DNA from: Candidatus Zymogenus sp.
GTDB lineage: Bacteria; Desulfobacterota; Zymogenia; Zymogenales; Zymogenaceae
NCBI GenBank assembly: GCA_030613285.1
Contig: JAUWME010000158.1
Location: 1 to 6,090 of the forward strand
DNA: 6,090 nucleotides
Direction of reading: 5' to 3'
Position 1 is the first letter of the stretch; each line of letters begins with the position of its first letter. Shown here one piece after another: positions 1-4,250 of the stretch. Under the pieces are notes generated by a model, which saw nothing but the letters and a program-made list of their open reading frames with translations, was not told the origin of the DNA and did no database searches. A program made the translations under genes and the position numbers.

Positions 1-6
1 TACAAT

Positions 7-35
7 TTGACTTTTCCAAACAATTCCTCTATGAT
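7..35 (+). promoter_or_regulatory. sigma-70 type promoter for the corrinoid protein gene
   Basis: TTGACT at 7-12 and TATGAT at 30-35 are separated by exactly 17 bp. Each hexamer matches five of six consensus bases. The predicted start of transcription is near base 42, giving a leader of about 77 nt before the ATG at 119. The promoter supports independent expression of the corrinoid protein. Assignment is by pattern only. Confidence 0.65.
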
Positions 36-41
36 GCACAC

Positions 42-89
42 TTAATCAATAGTTAATCTGAAAAGTTAATTTGTAAAAGCAAAGTTAAT
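42..89 (+). repeat. TTAAT repeats in the corrinoid gene leader
   Basis: TTAAT occurs at 42-46, 53-57, 66-70 and 85-89. The last three are within the longer repeat AGTTAAT (51-57, 64-70, 83-89). They lie between the predicted transcription start and the ribosome binding site, where a regulator or RNA-binding protein could act. The tract is AT-rich, so chance is a real alternative. Confidence 0.3.
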
Positions 90-118
90 AAATAATTAAA
101 AGAAGGAGTAAAGGTGTT

Positions 119-757
119 ATGGCAAAATCCATGCAGAAAATCAAAGAAGCCATTGTAGAATTGGATTTGGATACTATCCAGGATTTGGTACAGGCTGGCC
201 TTGAAGATGGTCTCGATCCATGGGAAATTGTAAAGGGTGGCATGGGTGATGGAATGGTGGAAGTTGGCAAAAGATTCGATGAGGGCGAGTACTATCTGGC
301 AGACCTGATCCTTGCCGGTGAGGTGATGAAAGAGGGTATGGTGCTATTAGAGGATAAAATCGAATCGGGGGCAATGGGGAAAAAGGGAACTATCGTTGTT
401 GCCACAGTCAAAGGCGATATCCACGACATCGGAAAAAACATTGTCGGGATGCTCCTCTCTGCCGCAGATTTTAAAGTAATCGATGTTGGAGTCGATGTCG
501 ACGAAAAGATTATCGTAGATGCTGTAAAAGAAAACAACGCCGATGCCCTGGGCCTTTCAGTACTCCTTACAACCATGATTGGTGGAATCAAAGACACCGT
601 GGATGCCTTAAAAGAAGCGGGACTAAGAGATAAGGTAAAGATCGCCATCGGTGGCGCCTGCACCTCCGAAAAGCTGGCAAAAGAGATGGAAGTTGATGCA
701 TACGGCGAGGATGCTGTCCAGTCAGTAAAAATATTCGAGAAACTCATCGCCAACTAA
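119..757 (+). CDS. methyltransferase cognate corrinoid protein (B12-binding, MtaC/MtbC/MttC-like)
   Basis: This 212-residue protein carries a cobalamin cofactor that shuttles a methyl group between a substrate-specific methyltransferase and a second methyltransferase, acting in the cytoplasm. Residues about 5-88 form the helical cap domain (B12-binding-2). Residues about 90-212 form the Rossmann-like B12 domain. The cobalt-ligand motif DxHxxG is D100-I-H102-D-I-G105, inside GDIHDIGKNIV. The SxL motif is S147-V-L149, and the glycine pair that packs on the corrin tail is G178-G179. Length is normal for the family. The ATG at 119 follows AGAAGGAG at 101-108 with 10 nt spacing. The gene has its own promoter and downstream terminator, and no methyltransferase gene follows it. 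The substrate (methanol, methylamines, betaines, methoxyaromatics) cannot be told from this protein alone. The family call is firm and the substrate unknown. Confidence 0.93.
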   Translation: MAKSMQKIKEAIVELDLDTIQDLVQAGLEDGLDPWEIVKGGMGDGMVEVGKRFDEGEYYLADLILAGEVMKEGMVLLEDKIESGAMGKKGTIVVATVKGDIHDIGKNIVGMLLSAADFKVIDVGVDVDEKIIVDAVKENNADALGLSVLLTTMIGGIKDTVDALKEAGLRDKVKIAIGGACTSEKLAKEMEVDAYGEDAVQSVKIFEKLIAN

Positions 758-762
758 AAGCT

Positions 763-850
763 GCCGGGGGTTGCTGGGGTTGCTGGGTAATGGTTGATGG
801 GTAATGGTTGCTGAGTTGTGTTGTCGGATTACTGGGGTTGCTGGTAATTA
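763..850 (+). repeat. GT-rich degenerate short tandem repeats
   Basis: GGGTTGCTG occurs twice in tandem (768-776, 777-785). GGTAATGGTTG occurs twice with a 14-bp period (786-796, 800-810). GGGTTGCTGG followed by TAAT recurs at 835-848. The tract begins a few bases after the corrinoid stop codon, so it would be in the 3' untranslated part of that transcript. Four runs of three to five G (766-770, 776-779, 785-787, 799-801) are on the plus strand. The third loop is 11 nt, long for a standard G-quadruplex. Confidence 0.6.
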
Positions 851-928
851 TTTTGTGAGGGTGGGGATTAGACAGATTGGAAAATATTGGGAAGGAGTTG
901 GTGAGGGGCAAAGAATAAATACAATTTT

Positions 929-985
929 AGGGGAGATTGCTGCTTTTGTGGTTGACACAGTGGCAATTTCCCCTTTTTTATTTTT
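929..985 (+). terminator. rho-independent terminator of the corrinoid protein unit
   Basis: The arm AGGGGAGATTGC (929-940) pairs with GCAATTTCCCCT (963-974) over 12 bp with one G-U pair. The loop can form an inner stem, TGTG (947-950) with CACA (956-959). The right arm runs straight into a T-rich tract, TTTTTATTTTT (975-985). The direction is plus, because no comparable T run follows on the minus strand. It closes the transcript that begins near base 42. Confidence 0.85.
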
Positions 986-1011
986 GTAGGGGCAGGCCCC
1001 TTCGCCTGCAC
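986..1011. repeat. GTAGGGGCAGGCCCC-type palindromic remnant
   Basis: GGGGC (989-993) pairs with GCCCC (996-1000). Alternatively GCAGGC (992-997) pairs with GCCTGC (1004-1009) around a six-base loop. The wording GTAGGGGCAGGCCCC resembles a dispersed intergenic repeat I recall from many bacterial genomes, but that is recollection and was not searched. It may also help end transcription from the minus-strand gene, though no T tract follows on that strand. Confidence 0.4.
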
Positions 1012-1095
1012 AAATCTATAGATGGTAAAAAACTGTCTTTGACAATGTTCATTGATGGCATGGTGAAAAGGACGACTATGAAGTGAGAATCAGTT

Positions 1096-1189
1096 GATAC
1101 GGGATATAAGGTGGGGGTCAATTTCTCAAGACATCAATTACAACGCGGTTTGGGTTTTTGAGGCTAAAGACTTTATATCCCGCAGTATC
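1096..1189. repeat. inverted repeat spanning the AMIN gene 3' end
   Basis: CGGGATATAA (1100-1109) and TTATATCCCG (1173-1182) are a perfect 10-bp inverted pair 63 bp apart. The match resumes outside a 3-base insertion (GATA at 1096-1099 against TATC at 1186-1189). One arm lies in the last codons of the minus-strand AMIN gene and the other just past its stop. It could be a small inverted duplication, a 3' end structure, or chance. Confidence 0.3.
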
Positions 1190-2587
1190 TTCCAAATCCA
1201 GCACTACGCGAACTATCTTGTCCCTATTTTGCGACCAGCGGATTCTATTTACAAGACCATCCTCAATGCTAATGGGGGAGCTAAGTCCAGGGGGGAGCCT
1301 CGTATCGAAAAGGTCAATATAAATCCTTGGCCCCATGCCTACGTCAAGGTTTTCCTCAAGGGATGCGCCATTGTACGTAATTCCGGTGTTAATATCCACA
1401 ACAATCCTCGTGTGATCGGTGTCGGAAAAATATCGGATCGTCATGACTTCTGCAATGGGCGTTTCTACACGGGGGGGTGGCTGAAGATCGACGGTAGAAT
1501 TATCTGGCTGATATTTATATGGTTCTCTACTTACTATCTCGGTTTTTGGTGGAACTGTTCTTTTAGTAAGATATTCTTTTTTGTAAGTATTGTCGGATGG
1601 CTTATTGGGAGATGGAATCACAATCTCGTTATTGGAAACATTGCCACCGCCGGTGCCGTTATCAATGTTTGGTACTTCTTCTTTTAAAACTACCTCGTCT
1701 TTTGTGGTGGTCTCTGGTGGCTCGGCTTTGGCGACCTCTATTTTTGTTGGCACTTTATTTGGCGTCATCAATATCTCAGATGCAGGGGTTTCTTTTTTTG
1801 CAACTGGGGTTTTTGCCTCCTCTGCCTTTCTCTTTTTGATATTTGCTGGAGGAACAGGGTCGGCTCTTCGCCCAAAGAATCTTCTCCTCTTGGGCTTCTC
1901 TTCTTTAGAAGGCGACTCATATTTTACAGTTTCAATCTTTATAGACTCTTCCACTTTTGGGGGAGACGTCTTCTCTTTAGATGGGGTCTTGTTAATCTTC
2001 GCGGTATATCTCTTCTTCATATTTTTTGGGTCATTATCGGTTTTGGCTGCCATCAAAGCCTTGTCCCTGCCGGGAAATGCTTCTGGGTTCGGCTTGATGG
2101 TGCTGACCCTGATGAGGTTGTTTTTCAGTTTTTGCTTTTTTATCTCCGCGATGTTTTTCTTGGCGTCCGCACAGAGAGGGTGCTCCGGATATTTCCTCAA
2201 AAATCTCTTAAAGGCCTTTTCCGACTTGTAAAGCTCCCCAAGAGTAATTGAATAGTTAAACATCTCACGGTAGATAACCCCCTTGGTAAAAAGGGCCTTT
2301 GACGCTTCCTCAGATTTGGGGTAAGACTTTACAACCGACTCGAATTTCTTAATTACATTGAGCCAGAGGGCCTTTGATGATTTTCTGCTCTCAGATCTTA
2401 GGAGAGAATCGTAACTATTCTGGGCATACCGAAGTTTGTCTTTGGCGCCACTTGCGATGGCCTGGGGGACAATGAAAAAAAGGGTAGAAATGATCGTAAG
2501 CAATACGATGCAGCGCTTTAGTGAAAAACTATATCTGAAAGTTTTTTTGTTCCCGATACTCATAATATTTAGTTGTCGGGGTTTCAT
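1118..2587 (-). CDS. exported TPR-like and AMIN-domain protein without an amidase domain
   Basis: This 489-residue protein has a hydrophobic segment at residues 26-45 after a basic stretch. It ends in AIA|S, a likely signal peptidase I site after A45, so it acts in the periplasm. Residues about 50-152 hold two TPR/YbgF-like helical repeats with the signatures FESVVKSYPKSEEAS (82-96) and FKRFLRKYPEHPLCA (126-140). Residues about 160-380 are a low-complexity Lys/Pro/Glu/Thr linker. Residues about 384-487 match the AMIN domain, a beta-sandwich that targets envelope proteins to peptidoglycan or secretin machinery, ending NRVVIDVLRN. In deltaproteobacterial relatives this layout is normally followed by an Amidase_3 domain. 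Here a TGA stops it directly after AMIN. Neither ATG 2587 nor ATG 2563 (residue 9) has a clear ribosome binding site. I keep 2587, while 2563 gives a more usual signal peptide. It could be a degraded amidase or a genuine AMIN-only protein. Confidence 0.82.
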   Translation of the reverse strand: MKPRQLNIMSIGNKKTFRYSFSLKRCIVLLTIISTLFFIVPQAIASGAKDKLRYAQNSYDSLLRSESRKSSKALWLNVIKKFESVVKSYPKSEEASKALFTKGVIYREMFNYSITLGELYKSEKAFKRFLRKYPEHPLCADAKKNIAEIKKQKLKNNLIRVSTIKPNPEAFPGRDKALMAAKTDNDPKNMKKRYTAKINKTPSKEKTSPPKVEESIKIETVKYESPSKEEKPKRRRFFGRRADPVPPANIKKRKAEEAKTPVAKKETPASEILMTPNKVPTKIEVAKAEPPETTTKDEVVLKEEVPNIDNGTGGGNVSNNEIVIPSPNKPSDNTYKKEYLTKRTVPPKTEIVSREPYKYQPDNSTVDLQPPPRVETPIAEVMTIRYFSDTDHTRIVVDINTGITYNGASLEENLDVGMGPRIYIDLFDTRLPPGLSSPISIEDGLVNRIRWSQNRDKIVRVVLDLEDTAGYKVFSLKNPNRVVIDVLRN

Positions 2588-2608
2588 AGAATATCTAATT
2601 ATCTAAAA

Positions 2609-2637
2609 TTTGTAAAAAAAGCTGAATCATTTACAAT
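2609..2637. promoter_or_regulatory. TTGTAAA-N13-TTTACAA dyad in the divergent region
   Basis: TTGTAAA (2610-2616) and TTTACAA (2630-2636) form an inverted repeat with a 13-bp spacer, in the leader of the minus-strand AMIN gene. The half-site resembles that of a second dyad at 2731-2754, so both could be sites for one regulator. The AT-rich background lowers confidence. Confidence 0.3.
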
Positions 2638-2665
2638 ATTAATATATCTCTCTTTACTACAATAG

Positions 2666-2674
2666 TGCTATAAT
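2666..2674 (+). promoter_or_regulatory. extended -10 promoter candidate for the small secreted protein
   Basis: TGCTATAAT is a consensus extended -10 element (TGn followed by TATAAT). No good -35 hexamer lies 17 bp upstream, which is typical of this promoter class. Transcription would start near 2681, about 95 nt before ATG 2776. A weaker alternative is TTGTAC (2708-2713) with TGTAAT (2732-2737) at 18 bp spacing, which would start near 2744. Confidence 0.4.
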
Positions 2675-2693
2675 TATAGATAACTTAATCAAA

Positions 2694-2722
2694 ATTATAC
2701 GATACTGTTGTACTTATGTCAA
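2694..2722 (-). promoter_or_regulatory. perfect-consensus sigma-70 promoter for the AMIN gene
   Basis: Read on the minus strand, TTGACA (2722-2717) and TATAAT (2699-2694) are separated by exactly 17 bp. Both hexamers match the consensus in all six positions. Transcription would start near 2687, leaving a leader of about 100 nt before the ATG at 2587. Such a promoter should be strong unless repressed. Confidence 0.72.
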
Positions 2723-2730
2723 GATATTTT

Positions 2731-2754
2731 TTGTAATACTTGCATTTATTACAA
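2731..2754. promoter_or_regulatory. TTGTAAT-N10-ATTACAA dyad, possible operator
   Basis: TTGTAAT (2731-2737) and ATTACAA (2748-2754) form a perfect 7-bp inverted repeat just upstream of the small secreted protein gene. It overlaps the weaker -10 candidate (2732-2737) and lies about 10 bp from the minus-strand -35 box. A bound protein could therefore affect both divergent genes. It could also form a hairpin next to the possible ribosome binding site AAGGA (2753-2757). Confidence 0.4.
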
Positions 2755-2775
2755 GGAATGTGTTATTCTTTGGCT

Positions 2776-3156
2776 ATGAAACGGCTAATTGTCCTTTTAA
2801 TCTTCTCGTTTTTCCTAATAGCGGATGCAAGACCGTTTGATGGCAATAGCGAGGTCATTATGACCTCAAAACATTTTGATGCTTACGGGCAGAGTTGTAC
2901 AGATTGTAAAATTGTATTCAATGTAGTTTTTTATAACACTTCGGGAAATACGAGGTGTTTTGATTTCGAAGTAACTTTCAAAAAAGGGGGGAAACCCTAT
3001 GCGAGCTCAAAATACATGGAAAAGGTAGGGCCTTACAAAATTTTGAAGATTGAAAAAATCGTTAAGGTTGATTATGTAGGGTGCAAAGAAAACTATGGGT
3101 GTGGTGCAGATCGTATGGACATAAAAATTGACAATGTGGTTTTGTGTTCAGAATAA
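2776..3156 (+). CDS. small secreted six-cysteine protein, unknown function
   Basis: I do not recognise this 126-residue protein. Residues 1-18, MKRLIVLLIFSFFLIADA, are a typical signal peptide, with cleavage likely after A18. The mature part of about 108 residues has six cysteines (C41, C44, C61, C103, C109, C124), including a CTDC pair and CKENYGC, so disulfides or metal binding are possible. The alternating pattern around FNVVFYNTSG (48-57) and FDFEVTFKKGGKPY (62-75) suggests a beta-sandwich like FxLYD or similar Ig-like domains. That is inference. The start is uncertain: ATG 2776 gives the best signal peptide, but AAGGA (2753-2757) lies 18 nt upstream. TTG 2770 is better spaced and adds only two residues. 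The reading frame stays open to TTG 2740. It is divergent from the AMIN gene and upstream of the universal stress protein. Confidence 0.75.
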   Translation: MKRLIVLLIFSFFLIADARPFDGNSEVIMTSKHFDAYGQSCTDCKIVFNVVFYNTSGNTRCFDFEVTFKKGGKPYASSKYMEKVGPYKILKIEKIVKVDYVGCKENYGCGADRMDIKIDNVVLCSE

Positions 3157-3157
3157 G

Positions 3158-3169
3158 ATCAACGTTGAT
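3158..3169. repeat. perfect 12-bp palindrome ATCAACGTTGAT
   Basis: ATCAACGTTGAT begins two bases after the stop codon of the small secreted protein gene. It lacks a loop and a T run, so it is not a standard intrinsic terminator. It could be a protein-binding site or chance. Confidence 0.3.
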
Positions 3170-3201
3170 GGGGTCTGGGAGGTTTTTGATGAGGGAGAAA
3201 C

Positions 3202-3239
3202 GAGACTTTTGAGGAGAGTGGAAAGAGATTTTGAGGAGA
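3202..3239 (+). repeat. purine-rich imperfect direct repeat
   Basis: GAGACTTTTGAGGAGA (3202-3217) is repeated as GAGATTTTGAGGAGA (3225-3239), offset by 22-23 bp with one base deleted. A weaker third copy may be TTTTTGATGAGGGAGAA (3183-3199). The tract lies between the small secreted protein gene and the universal stress protein gene and contains several SD-like GAGGAG strings. Confidence 0.45.
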
Positions 3240-3281
3240 ATTCGTAGATGTTTTCAAAAAAAATATATGAAAGAGGGTTAT

Positions 3282-3734
3282 ATGAAGAAAATTGAAAGTA
3301 TTATGGTGCCGATAGATTTTTCAGCCACCTTAGATCTACTCATCGAATATGCGATTATGTTTGCAATAAAATTTAACGCAAAACTTTATGTCGTACATAT
3401 TGTGGAAGATTTCAGCAAATTCTCATCCATCTCGGTTCCCCACATCTCCATGGACAATGTTATGGAAGAGGTCTACAATTCTGCAAAAGTGGAACTAAAG
3501 AAATTAGGTGATGAGAAGTTAGAGGGTAAGGTCAAGTATGAATTTATGATAGACAAGGGAGTAGCGTATAAAGAAATCTTGGAATTTGCCGACGAGAAAA
3601 ACGCTGACTTGATCCTCATCGGAACCCACGGGATGTCGGGGCTTGATAAGATTTTGTTTGGAAGCACAGCCGAAAGAGTGGTTCGTGGTGCGAAGTGTCC
3701 CGTGATAATGATAAATCCACATCAATTGGATTGA
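3282..3734 (+). CDS. universal stress protein, UspA family, ATP-binding type
   Basis: This 150-residue protein is one Usp domain of normal length, a cytoplasmic nucleotide-binding alpha/beta fold linked to stress and energy-state responses. The N-terminus IMVPIDFSATLD (7-18) is the usual first strand, with D12 in the position that contacts the nucleotide. The ATP motif G-x2-G-x9-G-S/T is complete: G114-T-H-G117, nine residues, then G127-S128-T129. The final strand is CPVIMI (139-144). This points to the ATP-binding subgroup (MJ0577-like) rather than the non-binding UspA subgroup. ATG 3282 is chosen because it gives a typical N-terminus and has AGAGG at 3272-3276. ATG 3267 and TTG 3231 add basic residues not typical of the family. 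It lies 125 bp after the small secreted protein gene, and cotranscription is possible but not shown. No clear promoter of its own was seen. Confidence 0.93.
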   Translation: MKKIESIMVPIDFSATLDLLIEYAIMFAIKFNAKLYVVHIVEDFSKFSSISVPHISMDNVMEEVYNSAKVELKKLGDEKLEGKVKYEFMIDKGVAYKEILEFADEKNADLILIGTHGMSGLDKILFGSTAERVVRGAKCPVIMINPHQLD

Positions 3735-3755
3735 TTACTTAAACAGAGCATTAAA

Positions 3756-3823
3756 TGTAATTCTCGCGAAAGCGGGAATCCAGTAAATATCATTCTGGAT
3801 CCCCAGTCAAGCTGAGGACGACA
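3756..3823. repeat. palindromic repeat element, copy A
   Basis: The left half (3756-3790) begins TGTAATT and carries the hairpin TTCTCGC-GAAA-GCGGGAA (3761-3778) followed by TCCAGTAAATAT. The right half (3796-3823) begins TGGATCCCC and ends GACGACA, an inverted and diverged copy of the left half. It matches the widespread TGTCATTCCCGCGAAAGCGGGAATCCAG type of intergenic repeat, which I recognise by pattern rather than by search. Confidence 0.65.
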
Positions 3824-3828
3824 GCATT

Positions 3829-3898
3829 TGTCATTCCCTTTGAATGCGGGAATATAGCAAAATATTGTATGGATTCCTTTGTCTATCAAGCAATGACA
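3829..3898. repeat. palindromic repeat element, copy B
   Basis: The left half (3829-3867) starts TGTCATTCCC, has CGGGAATATAG and ends with AAATATTG. The right half (3870-3898) starts TGGATTCC and ends AATGACA, its inverse. Copies A and B are arranged head to tail with about 5 bp between them, like a small BIME-type array. Confidence 0.65.
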
Positions 3899-3904
3899 GT
3901 ATAA

Positions 3905-3933
3905 TGGATTCATTTGTCAAGCAGGTAATGACA
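3905..3933. repeat. palindromic repeat, half copy C
   Basis: TGGATTC (3905-3911) to AATGACA (3927-3933) matches the right half of copy B in the same orientation. No left half is next to it, so it appears to be a partial or decayed unit. Confidence 0.5.
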
Positions 3934-3958
3934 AAGTAAAAGCAAAATTCCAAACTAC

Positions 3959-4129
3959 TGTAATTGCGAGGAGCTCTGGCGACGAAGCAATCGGGTGATG
4001 CCTACCGGGAAGTTTGGAGAGAAAAGAGTACTTTAAAAAAAATTGGTCGCTTGTACAACCCAATTTTCCCACAGGGATAGGCGCTATTAAGAATACACCA
4101 CGTACGCTCGTGACGGGTTCGCAATGACA
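3959..4129. mobile_element. 171-bp MITE-like element with TGTCATTGCGA-type ends
   Basis: TGTAATTGCGAG (3959-3970) and TTCGCAATGACA (4118-4129) are terminal inverted repeats matching at 10 of 12 positions. A CGACGAAGCAATC segment (3980-3992) follows the left end, as I recall for the dispersed ATTGCGAGGAGCGAAGCGACGAAGCAATC family. There is no ORF inside, so it would be non-autonomous. No clear target-site duplication could be read, because the flanks are themselves repeats. Transposition is inferred from structure only. Confidence 0.45.
4039..4067. repeat. stem-loop inside the MITE-like element
   Basis: AAAATTGG (4039-4046) and CCAATTTT (4060-4067) form a perfect 8-bp stem around a 13-base loop. 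The loop contains the palindrome TTGTACAA (4051-4058). The stem is AT-rich and followed by CCCACAGGG rather than T, so a terminator role is unlikely. Confidence 0.4.
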
Positions 4130-4138
4130 TGGTATAAA
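4110..4138 (+). promoter_or_regulatory. candidate promoter for the phosphate transport operon
   Basis: GTGACG (4110-4115, four of six) and TATAAA (4133-4138, five of six) are 17 bp apart. TGG directly before TATAAA makes an extended -10. Transcription would start near 4145, about 70-105 nt before the permease gene. The -35 box and most of the spacer lie in the right end of the repeat element at 3959-4129. No Pho-box-like direct repeats were seen. Confidence 0.4.
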
Positions 4139-4142
4139 AAAA

Positions 4143-4180
4143 TGTCATTTCATTGGAAAAGGGGAATCCAGTGAAATATT
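4143..4180. repeat. palindromic repeat, half copy D
   Basis: TGTCATT (4143-4149) to GGGAATCCAGTGAAATATT (4162-4180) aligns closely with the left half of copy A, including GGGAATCCAGT and AAATAT. It lies between the candidate promoter and the permease gene, so the permease mRNA leader would contain this repeat. Confidence 0.55.
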
Positions 4181-4250
4181 AGCTTGTTGGAGTAGACTTT
4201 TTTCATAGGGGGAGTAAATAGAAACGACATTTCTGATATTCTTTTTTGCC

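Larger units (their letters stand above)
3134..3247 (+). other. cryptic 37-codon ORF overlapping the previous gene's end
   Basis: ATG 3134 opens a frame to TAG 3245 in a different frame from the secreted protein, overlapping its last 23 bases. The product would include INVDGVWEVFDEGETRLLRR and then VERDFEENS, a charged, protein-like sequence. No ribosome binding site precedes it. It could be a small gene, the tail of a degraded gene, or an accident of the purine-rich repeats at 3202-3239. I do not claim it is expressed. Confidence 0.2.

Noticed and set aside
292..753. 153-codon minus-strand ORF inside the corrinoid gene
   Set aside because: It is a shadow of the corrinoid protein, which has all its family motifs. 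The Ser/Thr/Ile-rich product is typical of an antisense frame.
804..989. 61-codon plus-strand ORF after the corrinoid gene
   Set aside because: It runs through the GT-rich repeats and into the intrinsic terminator, begins inside a repeat unit without a ribosome binding site, and its product is unlike any protein I recognise.
1031..1070. TTGACA at 1039-1044 as a plus-strand promoter
   Set aside because: No usable -10 hexamer lies 16-18 bp downstream, and transcription would enter the AMIN gene from its 3' end.
1094..1687. 197-codon plus-strand ORF opposite the AMIN gene
   Set aside because: It is antisense to the AMIN coding sequence, whose domain content is recognisable, and its product is unlike a natural protein.
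1590..2231. 213-codon plus-strand ORF, apparently hydrophobic
   Set aside because: It is the complement of the Lys/Glu/Pro-rich linker of the AMIN protein, whose Lys and Glu codons read as Phe and Leu on the other strand, giving a false membrane-protein look.
3756..3933. CRISPR-like array
   Set aside because: The repeats alternate in orientation, are palindromic and degenerate, and are separated by only about 3-7 bp rather than by unique 30-bp spacers. No cas gene is present.
3735..4217. Possible structured ncRNA or tRNA remnant in the long intergenic region
   Set aside because: All strong stems are explained by the repeat elements. No TPsiC-like or anticodon-arm pattern, and no promoter-stem-terminator unit, was seen.
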